The position numbers were made by a program, and so were the translations under genes. From NCBI GenBank assembly GCA_027578815.1, contig JANBTH010000296.1:1-21971 (forward strand): a DNA stretch of 21,971 bases. Direction: 5' to 3'. Below are positions 15,573 to 21,971 of the stretch, piece by piece; positions within the stretch are counted from its first letter, which is position 1; each line of letters starts with the position of its first letter. Origin of the DNA: Coemansia sp. RSA 1804 (lineage: Eukaryota; Kickxellomycota; Kickxellomycetes; Kickxellales; Kickxellaceae). The notes under the pieces were generated by a model. That model saw only the letters and a program-made list of their open reading frames with translations. It was not told the origin of the DNA and searched no databases.

Positions 15573-17225
15573 CTACAGGGTTCTTCGGTAGTCGGCAGAC
15601 GGAAGCTTCTCGAGAGCAGCCAGCCGCTGCTCGAGGCGCTGGCTGAGATGGAACTGGGCGTTGACCTGGACTCTGAGAGCGTCGCGCTCGGCCTGGAGAT
15701 GCGCAACAAGCGAGCGGTGGCCCTCGCTCTCGCCCAGCGCGCGCGTCAGCTGGCGCTTGTAGTCGTCCTTCGACAGCTCGACGGCCTGACGCAGCCGCAC
15801 GGCCTGCGCAAGCTCGTCGCCAAGACGGTCGGCCTCGCGCTGGCTGTTGGTCTGTGCGCCGCGCAGGGTCTCGAGATCGTTTGCATAGCCGTCGAGCGTC
15901 AGGCGACAGGCGCGCAGTTCTGCCGAGCTCTGGTCGTGCTGCAGCCGGTACTCGTTGGTCTGCCGCGTCAGGTCGCTGATGCGGTGCTCCTGGTCGTCGG
16001 CCTTTGCGCGCCACTCGCTGACCTCGTCGACGGCCTGCTTGAGGCTGGCATCGAGCTTGCGGAGCTGGCTGACAAGGTCGCCGGAGCCGTTCTGCGTCGG
16101 CGACGGCTTGCGCGCCTGCCGCAGCAGCTCCTGCAGCTGGTCGCGCGTCTGCGAGTACAGCGACTTTATGTTGGCGCACTCGGTGCGCAGGCGGTCCAGC
16201 TCGGCCGACTTGCTTGGCGACGGACTAGCAGGTAGCGCTGGAGCCGATTCTTTTGCTGGAGCTGAAGCTGGAGCCGGAGTCGGAGCCGGAGCCGGAGCTT
16301 GAGTCTGCGATGCTGCTGCCTCGGCCTCGGTGGCCAGCCGCACGCGCTCGTTCTCGGTGTTGATCCAGCGGCGGTGCAGGTCGTCGCGCTCCTTGGCCGA
16401 CTGCGCGCGCACCTCGCGGTTCTCGCGCTCCAGCGCCTCGACGCGCTCATGAAGATAGTCGACCTGGTCGTTCAGCGAGCCCTGGCCAAGCAGCGCCGCG
16501 TCGGGTCCGCGCTTCTCGTACTCCGCGTTGACACGCAGCAGCTCCAGATCGCGCTCCTTGACCTCCATCTGCGCCGACCGCAGCTCCCCCGCCGTCGACT
16601 GCAGCTTTGTCTCGAGATACTCGATTTCCTTCTCCAGTGCGCCGATTCTGCGCGAGCTCAAGTCAACCAGATCCACTATTGCCTGCGGCGGGCGGTCAGG
16701 GCTGCTACGCTGGTGCTTCGCTGACGATGCGCCGCTCAGCGTGGACGACATAGCTATCCGCGCAATGCGGCCGCGCGGATCCTTGGCCGATACCAGCTCC
16801 TCGGCCCGCTTCTGGCACTCACCCAATCGCCTCTGCGTCTCCGCAAGCTCCGCCTTTGCCTGCAGGTTTGCCATCCGCAGATCATCCAGCCGCTTGCTCT
16901 GCGCGTACTCCTTCTCGCGCGCGTCGCGGTCAATGCGGTCCAGCTCTCGTGTATAGTTTAGCACCTCCGCTCGAAGACTGTTGTTCTCTGTGCGTAGCGC
17001 GTGCTGCTCTGCTTTGCTCTTTGCGCCGGCCGCCCGCGATGTCCGGTCCTCGCGCTCCAGCTTCACGTTGGCCTCCTCCAGCTCCTTGACCCGGTCCAGC
17101 GCCGCCTGCATGTCCTTTAGAAGCATCGCTACCAGCGGCGCCCCGTCTGTCGGGAGCGGCAGCGAGTACCCGAGTAGATACAGCTGCCGCTGGATTTGCC
17201 CTGCCTGCGACGAAATCTGGCTCAT
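15573..17225 (-). CDS. CEP135/Bld10-like coiled-coil protein (centriole/basal-body or spindle-pole family)
   Basis: The protein has 550 residues, almost all coiled coil apart from an Ala/Pro linker at 308-337. The N-terminus fits the CEP135/TSGA10 signature: a short helix, LGY (18-20), a gap, PLV (30-32), LLKDM (35-39), then charged coiled coil. After a Ser/Pro break (160-180) comes a second family-like block: IVDLVDLSSRRIGALEKEIEYLETKL (cf. 183-208), E-R-D-L-E-LL (224-230) and a LNDQVDYL segment (251-258), which in CEP135 reads as leucine-x-x-QVDFL. CEP135/Bld10 builds the cartwheel and stabilises centriole microtubules. At 550 residues it is about half the length of animal CEP135, so the C-terminal SAS-6-binding part may be missing. 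A generic coiled-coil protein remains possible. Confidence 0.68.
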   Translation of the reverse strand: MSQISSQAGQIQRQLYLLGYSLPLPTDGAPLVAMLLKDMQAALDRVKELEEANVKLEREDRTSRAAGAKSKAEQHALRTENNSLRAEVLNYTRELDRIDRDAREKEYAQSKRLDDLRMANLQAKAELAETQRRLGECQKRAEELVSAKDPRGRIARIAMSSTLSGASSAKHQRSSPDRPPQAIVDLVDLSSRRIGALEKEIEYLETKLQSTAGELRSAQMEVKERDLELLRVNAEYEKRGPDAALLGQGSLNDQVDYLHERVEALERENREVRAQSAKERDDLHRRWINTENERVRLATEAEAAASQTQAPAPAPTPAPASAPAKESAPALPASPSPSKSAELDRLRTECANIKSLYSQTRDQLQELLRQARKPSPTQNGSGDLVSQLRKLDASLKQAVDEVSEWRAKADDQEHRISDLTRQTNEYRLQHDQSSAELRACRLTLDGYANDLETLRGAQTNSQREADRLGDELAQAVRLRQAVELSKDDYKRQLTRALGESEGHRSLVAHLQAERDALRVQVNAQFHLSQRLEQRLAALEKLPSADYRRTL

Positions 17226-17620
17226 TCGCTGGAGATTTCGGTGTGTATATGTGTCTGGCTGTTTAGGTCAAGATAGATTTAATTATAACAAAGAAAGACC
17301 TGAAATTAGAACAATAATTTTAAAAACGTAAACACTGAAAAAAAAACAATAACACGGCTGATAAAACCCGCTTTTGGATGAAAAAGGGAAACCATTACAT
17401 TTTTGTTTACGTTTATTTTAGAGCAAAAGGAGTTATGGTAAACATACACAAAGCGCGCTCAACCAATCATCACACGATTTCAGCATGTAAGACATGATAG
17501 TGCATTTTGCCAGTTAATGATGCTCAGGCTTTAATTTTACATACACTTTTGCAGTATGCTTGTGATTTTGGTGCTGTTGGCAGCGTTTTGAATGGATGAA
17601 ACTGTTATCTGCACACCTAT
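17226..17620. promoter_or_regulatory. Intergenic: promoter of the CEP135-like gene, start of the AT-rich compartment
   Basis: AT-rich sequence with no gene that I can support and no clear TATA box. Composition changes abruptly here from the GC-rich coding region to the AT-rich sequence that continues to the end of the window. Confidence 0.4.
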
Positions 17621-17772
17621 GGAAATTATTTTTAATTTATAAAATAAATGTGGTAAACTTTCTGCACCAAAAGTTCCCTTGGGATCTGCCCCCACTTTCG
17701 GTGCAAGCTACTGAAAGACAACTCTTTCAGAGTCTTGAGGGCAGATCTCTTAACTACTAATTGATTTCCTTA
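17621..17772 (+). repeat. Dispersed structured element, copy 1 (3'-truncated)
   Basis: This is the same element as at 17773 and 20012, beginning GGAAATTATTTTTAATT and ending early at CCTTA, where copy 2 starts directly. Outer arms GGGATCTGCCC (17681-17691) and GGGCAGATC (17739-17747) pair perfectly. Compared with copy 3, five of six CpG sites are TpG or CpA. It carries no reading frame of its own. Confidence 0.85.
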
Positions 17773-17968
17773 GGAAATTATTTTTAATTTATAAAATAAA
17801 TGTTGTGACCTTTCTGCACCGAAAGTTCCCTCAGGATCCGCCCCCACTTTTGGTGCAAGCTACCGAAAGATGACTCTTTCAGAGTCTTGAGGGCAGATCC
17901 CTTGACTATTAATTGATTTTCTTAATTGGTACTGATATTATTATACTTTTAATTGATCTCCAGTAATT
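17773..17968 (+). repeat. Dispersed structured element, copy 2
   Basis: A full-length copy of about 195 bp in direct tandem with copy 1. It keeps the tail (ATTGGTACTGATATT and TTGATCTCC) that copy 1 lacks. Three of the six CpG sites seen in copy 3 have become CpA or TpG. Confidence 0.85.
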
Positions 17969-18366
17969 GTTAAAAATAAAAACAAATGACTTGAAAATAG
18001 GAAAATAAAGTAATAATTTAGGTTAGTATCATTGGCAGAGGTAGTGCCCAGTGCCAAAAATGAGAAAAAGATAGAAAAATTTTATTGACAAAATTTTCTA
18101 CTACAAATGTTGCAAAGAACATTTGTTTGAATACTATTAAATCTTAACTATTTAAACATTGCAACCATGTTTAAAAGTTACTGACATATTAAATGTTGTT
18201 TTGAGACAGCTGTAGAATGGCATAATTTTAGTATTTTATAACAAGATCTCAATTTCCTTATAAAACATATTAAAACAAGGCACAAATTTTAATAATTAAC
18301 ACAGAAGCAATCACCATTGCATGATTCATGGGTGTAGGGTTATCAATTCAATCTGGGTTCTTTTGA
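17969..18366. other. AT-rich sequence, no feature seen
   Basis: About 400 bp between element copy 2 and a minus-strand coding-like fragment. I see no gene, repeat copy or RNA gene here. Confidence 0.4.
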
Positions 18367-18428
18367 TCAGCCTGCATGTGAGTCACTGGCAGAGTTGCTG
18401 ATATCCTCTGTATCAGGTCCTGCTGATC
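18365..18428. repeat. Imperfect palindrome with inner hairpins
   Basis: GATCAGC (18365-18371) pairs with GCTGATC (18422-18428), enclosing CTGATA-TCCTCTG-TATCAG (a perfect 6-bp hairpin) and a CTGC/GCAG arm pair. A separate perfect hairpin, GCAATGC with GCATTGC, is at 18485-18507. Significance unknown; the outer-stem plus two inner stems resembles the architecture of the dispersed element. Confidence 0.35.
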
Positions 18429-18459
18429 CACCAAAATCTACAAGTTTAACAGAGCAAAA
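18367..18459 (-). pseudogene. Short coding-like fragment, unknown
   Basis: An open minus-strand stretch of 30 codons ends FGGSAGPDTEDISNSASD..., a typical acidic, Ser-rich protein C-terminus, then a stop at 18367. An overlapping second frame is also open over about 27 codons. No start codon or partner exon is visible. It overlaps the palindrome at 18365-18428, so a structural rather than coding origin is possible. Confidence 0.2.
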
Positions 18460-18871
18460 CTAGTATTTAAGCTTTACTTGATCTGCAATGCTTAATTGCA
18501 GCATTGCTCAATTAGCATGATGCCACATGATGGAGAAATGCAATAAAAGCATTGAGAATGCAGTAAAACTTTTTATTACAAACTGCCTAGAAACAATAAC
18601 AATTACAAAGAAGCAAGCTCATAGAACCTGTTAATTCTATGTTTCTAGGAAATATTCTATTTAACCAGCCATGCTAATCACATATTTTTACATTGTAACA
18701 ACAATACCAAATTTGCTAATATTGTTAAGGTAAATTACTTTGGTTAGTGTACTGATGGTACTTTATTTAAAATAGTCATTATTTTTAAAAACATATATTA
18801 ATTAATGAAAATATTATCTTGTTCATTATTTATTCTTGTTGACTCAAACTTGTTCACATTTTTAATTACAA
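18460..18871. other. AT-rich sequence, no gene seen
   Basis: Holds the small hairpin at 18485-18507 and A/T-rich sequence. No open frame with protein character, no RNA gene boxes. Confidence 0.4.
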
Positions 18872-19163
18872 CTATGTTAACATTTGATAGTTATTCTTTT
18901 CCTCCAATCTTTTTAAAAAATTTTCTAATTCCAACAGTACTTCCTTTTTGTTCTTTTTCTCTTGTTTTTTGTTCTTTTTTATTGCTTTTTGGTCTTTTTT
19001 AAACTGCTTTTTTTGTGCCACATAATATTGATGGACATACTTGAAAATTGTGTCGATTGATTTCATGATCAGCACTATAACTATGAGAACATCTATTCCA
19101 GTCTTCTTTGCCACATGATGAACAGCTATGATAACAATGGCCTCGTGTAGAAATGAGTGACAT
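18872..19163 (-). pseudogene. Cys/His-rich frame overlapping a Lys-rich frame, possible frameshifted gene remnant
   Basis: An ATG at 19163 opens a 54-codon frame to a stop at 18999 with closely spaced Cys and His: HCYHSCSSCGKEDWNRCSH (9-27), then H33, H38, C43 and C48, like a zinc-binding domain. A different frame, open down to 18872, carries a strongly basic helix (KKDQKAIKKNKKQEKKNKK) and a C-terminal coiled-coil-like end. A one-base slip in the run of seven A at about 19010-19016 would link them. The join is an inference; it could be a decayed transposon protein. It has no close family that I recognise. Confidence 0.35.
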
Positions 19164-19739
19164 GATGTTTATGTTTTAATCACAGATAAGAAATAGAGCA
19201 GAAATGATGACTTTAAACCAGTAAATATTATTTATTATGTGATAAAGAATTTGCATAGTTTTCTGTAGATTTTCTGGCAATGGTTGGGTTTTATATGTCA
19301 AATTATTACTTTCTGCTTTATATGCTGATTTGTGATATTATAAGATAAATTTTCTATTAGCAAGCATGTGATATTTTACTTGTTATCTAATTTGCTATTT
19401 CATAGACTAATTACTAGCTATTTTAATTTATATTAACTAGCATATGGTATCTTATTATCCATGTGCTTGTTTGTGACCTTTACAGCTAATAACATAAAAT
19501 TAATTAACAGAAGCCTTGCAGCCAATCACTGACAAGACATTTTGCATTTGACTGTCTAGTTTACATTTAATAATGGTGTATATTAATTAAAAATGTATTG
19601 AGTGCATGATCTTATAAAATGGTTTGGATTTCCATTTATCAGTAGAATTATTTTAATTAAATAATGCACTTTTGACAATCATTATATCTATCAGTATCTA
19701 ATTAATAACTAAAATGAGTGAAGATTCATATGTTTATAA
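19164..19739. other. AT-rich sequence, no feature seen
   Basis: About 575 bp of AT-rich DNA with many TTAATTA and TAATTAA strings. No gene, no copy of the dispersed element and no RNA gene recognised. Confidence 0.4.
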
Positions 19740-19838
19740 ACTTTTAAAAAAATTAACAAGCAAGAAAAGAAAAAGCAAGATAAAATAATAGAAGAGAGAA
19801 ATAAAAAGGCAGCAGCAAAGAGAGCAAGTAAAAAATAA
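19740..19838 (+). pseudogene. Basic coiled-coil tail fragment
   Basis: A plus-strand frame open for 32 codons to a TAA at 19836 reads as a charged helix, including KIIEERNKKAAAKRASKK at its end. Such Lys/Ala/Glu-rich tails are common at the ends of transposon-encoded proteins, but low-complexity A-rich DNA also yields Lys-rich translations. There is no start codon. Confidence 0.22.
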
Positions 19839-20011
19839 TGCCACAGAAATTTAAATTCTCACAATCAGTAATTGTGCTGTTAGTGCCCCAGCGATTTTAG
19901 TGATTATAATTTCTTTAGCTCACTTTTTGTTAGTTTTTATTATAGATTGTAAGTCTTTTTTTAGCTGTGTTTGTTTGCAATCTTGTTGGAATAATTCCAT
20001 GGATCATCATT

Positions 20012-20206
20012 GGAAATTATTTTTAATTTATAAAATAAATGTGGTGAACTTTCTGCACCGAAAGTTCCCTCGGGATCCGCCCCCACTTTCGGTGCAAGCT
20101 ACCGAAAGACGACTCTTTCAGAGTCTTGAGGGCAGATCCCTTGACTATTAATTGATTTTCTTAATTGGTACTGATATTATTATACTTCTAATTGATCTCC
20201 AATAAT
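20012..20206 (+). repeat. Dispersed structured element, copy 3 (CpG sites intact)
   Basis: A full-length copy that keeps six CpG sites. Arms: TGCACCGAAAGT (20054-20065) with ACTTTCGGTGCA (20085-20096), a perfect 12-bp inverted repeat. In competition, CTTTCGGT (20086-20093) can pair with ACCGAAAG (20101-20108). GACTC (20111-20115) pairs with GAGTC (20121-20125). An outer stem joins GGGATCCGCCC (20072-20082) with GGGCAGATCCC (20130-20140), one mismatch. The ends read ATTGGA and TCCAAT, a weak 6-bp terminal inverted repeat. I see no target-site duplication and no ribozyme core. Confidence 0.85.
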
Positions 20207-20367
20207 AAAAAGAGTAGTTGTAGTTCTACCTTCAAAAACTCTTATAATTACAAAATCAGCACAACATCAGAATTGATCAGTGGTAAGCTCTGGTGCTTGA
20301 CCATCAGCCTTTTTTTCCGTTGAAATTGATATCTCCTGCAGTGATCTTGAACTTGATTTCTAGATGA
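20207..20367. other. Short AT-rich spacer with an inverted repeat
   Basis: TGGTAAGC and GCTT-G-ACCA (about 20280-20303) form an 8-bp stem with one bulge, and TGATCAG near 20274 can pair with CTGATCA near 20369. A 43-codon minus-strand frame starting with ATG crosses this stretch but has no recognisable content. Confidence 0.3.
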
Positions 20368-20874
20368 GCTGATCATGCTTCTTTTACTACTAAAAAATTA
20401 ATAGAAACCATCAAGAAAAAAAGCAAACAACCGCTTCTCTTTTATCACACTAAAAATTCTGTTGTTTCTAGGAATCTCTATACACTTTTTCTCTTCATTT
20501 ATTGTTTTCATCCATCCTTTTTTAAATTACACACTCTGTACTTGTCAGACACTAGCAAAAAATTTTTGGAGGAGCATACAAATGCAAGACAGAACTAAGG
20601 TATTGACCCTATCTATAGGTTGGTTATTGTAGTCAATGCATTGGTTGCTGCACAAAAGGAGCAAGCAAGAGAGCAAAAGGTGTGTAATACTAACTTGAAC
20701 TCCAGGCCTAACAAAATTACACAGCGTCTTGATTTTCAGACTTGAGCATCAATATTGCAGCCAGTGCTGTCGCCAGCACGACTGCCTTTATGCATGTCTG
20801 TGCCACGTTTTGACATTAACAATAGCACCAATCCAAAAAATATTTGGCCTATAAAGTCTGGTCTGTTGTTTTAG
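20368..20874 (+). pseudogene. Decayed reading frame of 168 codons with two internal stops
   Basis: One plus-strand frame runs 20368-20874 interrupted only by TAA (20596-20598) and TGA (20743-20745). The stretch after the first stop reads GIDPIYRLVIVVNALVAAQ and continues QKEQAREQKVCNTNLNSRPN; after the second it includes RFDINNSTNPKNIWPIKSG. Such long near-open, non-low-complexity sequence in AT-rich DNA suggests a former gene, probably from a mobile element. The TGA follows ACT and precedes GCA, so it could derive from CGA by CpG decay. Family unknown; no start codon identified. Confidence 0.38.
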
Positions 20875-21030
20875 ATATTGTGCATGTAATTGATATTTTA
20901 TCTCTGGTTGTTTGTGTGTATAAACAACCAGCTCCCAAAGGATAACAACAAGCTAATCTGCCAGAAAGAATATCAGCAGTCATAGTATAGGCCAGTATAA
21001 GCCAACCCAGCTAGTCTTCTGGATTATTAA
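20875..21030. other. Spacer between two coding relics
   Basis: AT-rich, no separate feature recognised; it may have belonged to the same ancestral element as the fragments on either side. Confidence 0.3.
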
Positions 21031-21242
21031 CTTTTCTGTCTGCTATTTAAGCCTACGCATGTCGTTAAGGATGTGAAGCTGTTGAATCGACTATACAGAA
21101 TCAACAAAGAAAATTCCTTGCTTTATTTAACGTATAATACCAACGGCTTTTTAAGAAAAATGAGGATGGTGTACACCATGGCTCAGTAGATAATATGTTG
21201 GCATGCCTCAGAGATGGCTGGATGACAGCATGGGTGTTATGA
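21031..21242 (+). pseudogene. Frameshifted coding fragment, probable mobile-element remnant
   Basis: A plus-strand frame open for 52 codons includes KPTHVVKDVKLLNRLYRINK and NGFLRKMRMVYTMAQ, then a TAG at 21187. Directly beyond, another frame reads DNMLACLRDGWMTAWVL to a TGA at 21240. The two join naturally with one frameshift, giving about 70 residues of protein-like sequence. The composition resembles transposase or other element proteins, but I cannot place it in a family. Confidence 0.35.
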
Positions 21243-21281
21243 TAATGTATAAGATGTTAACATTTGATTAAAATTTTAACA

Positions 21282-21569
21282 TTATTTAGGCATTAACAAT
21301 ACACTTATATTAGAATACAATTCAAATAGTGGTATTGCTACATAACAAAATAAATTGAATGTATCGAGGTATGTAGAATAACTTGGTATGTTAATTTTAT
21401 TTAATACAAGAAGATGAAGGTTGACTGAGGAAATCTCTAAATCTGGGTCGGGCAGAACCATGACTTTTATACCACTTTGGAATGAGTATGTTTTGTATAG
21501 CTGATTGACACTTGTTTGTATTGAAAAAAACCCGCGACCTAACAATAGCAGTCTATGATGTATGATTGG
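21282..21569 (-). other. Minus-strand open frame without a good start, doubtful
   Basis: A 95-codon frame beginning at a TTG; its first ATG comes only at about codon 38, just before VLPDPDLEISSV. Hydrophobic, Leu- and Ile-rich, no family recognised. It may be a fragment of another relic or simply chance in AT-rich DNA. I would not annotate it as a gene. Confidence 0.2.
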
Positions 21570-21776
21570 CAATTGGCAAGTTACATCAAATCATGATACC
21601 TCAGCATTGATGACAATGTATGATTAATGAACAACATCAGCCTGCAACAGAGTGGTTGGCTCTTGTGAAAGTTGATATGCGGTGGAAGCAAACTGTCATG
21701 AGGTTGGCATGCAGTGTTAATCAGCAATCGCAAATACAGATATGGCAATTAACAGGTGCATAATTGACATCAGCAT

Positions 21777-21847
21777 AGGATCTGTCCTAGTAGCTGCAAC
21801 CTGAGGTTGCTATGACCTGCCAGCCTTATAAGAGGCAGGCAGATCTT
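21777..21847 (+). repeat. Structured stretch resembling the dispersed element's fold
   Basis: AGGATCTGTC (from 21777) can pair with GGCAGATCTT (21838-21847), allowing two G-U pairs. Inside lie two perfect hairpins: GCAACC-TGA-GGTTGC (21796-21810) and CCTGCC with GGCAGG (21816-21821, 21834-21839), the second sharing two bases with the outer arm. Length (71 nt) and layout match the 69-nt core of the dispersed element, but the primary sequence is otherwise different. Confidence 0.35.
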
Positions 21848-21971
21848 AAAGTTAGAATAGTTTTAGTAGGCTATTTCCCGCATTTTAGTTGAAGTACAGA
21901 TTTATTAAAATTACCTATTCACTACTTGATAAAAGTGACAACATTATTGGTTGCAATAGAAGTTTTCTGTA

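Noticed and set aside
15480..16235. 251-codon plus-strand frame across the CEP135-like gene
   Set aside because: Leu/Ala/Arg-rich antisense shadow of a coiled-coil gene; the minus-strand frame has the coherent heptad pattern.
20012..20206. Idea that the dispersed element is a hammerhead or other self-cleaving ribozyme
   Set aside because: I found no CUGAUGA/GAAA core or other catalytic signature despite the hairpins.
20675..20712. GTGTGT...TACTAAC...CAG looking like a tiny intron
   Set aside because: Only about 26 nt from donor to acceptor, too short for spliceosomal removal, and the frame reads through it.

Overview
The window reads as nuclear DNA of a fungus. The genes have no visible introns, TATA boxes and purine-at--3 start contexts occur, and the proteins are typically fungal: an RTA1-family membrane protein, a siderophore-type MFS transporter, the start of a Fet3-like ferroxidase, and a membrane-anchored 5'-nucleotidase. 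A likely CEP135/Bld10-type centriole protein points to an early-diverging fungus. I favour a zoopagomycete such as Kickxellales, but a flagellate lineage is possible. The lineage is inference.

Layout. Positions 1-11.4 kb are ordinary gene space with GC-rich coding regions: (-) Fet3-like start at the left edge, (-) four-TM protein, (-) RTA1-like protein, (-) 5'-nucleotidase, (-) AIF/FSP1-like FAD oxidoreductase, then divergently (+) a siderophore transporter. The 1.25 kb between the last two carries several ATCTGATA-type motifs, the site class bound by fungal iron-responsive GATA repressors. With the Fet3-like gene this gives an iron-acquisition theme.

Positions 11.4-14.3 kb are AT-rich and hold a tandem array with a period of about 0.9 kb. 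Two units each carry a TATA box about 120 bp before a small, basic, uncharacterised protein; the two proteins are clear paralogues. A third unit keeps the upstream region but has lost the gene. Positions 14.3-17.2 kb return to GC-rich genes: an orphan coiled-coil protein, an L10K/UPF0390 nucleolar-type protein, and, convergent with it, the CEP135-like protein.

Positions 17.3-22 kb are AT-rich with no intact gene I can support. They contain three copies of a structured element of about 190 bp whose differences fall mainly at CpG sites (all to TpG or CpA), and several protein-like reading frames broken by stops or frameshifts. This looks like a decaying repeat compartment. The candidates for undescribed biology are the tandem small-protein family and the hairpin-rich CpG-decaying element.
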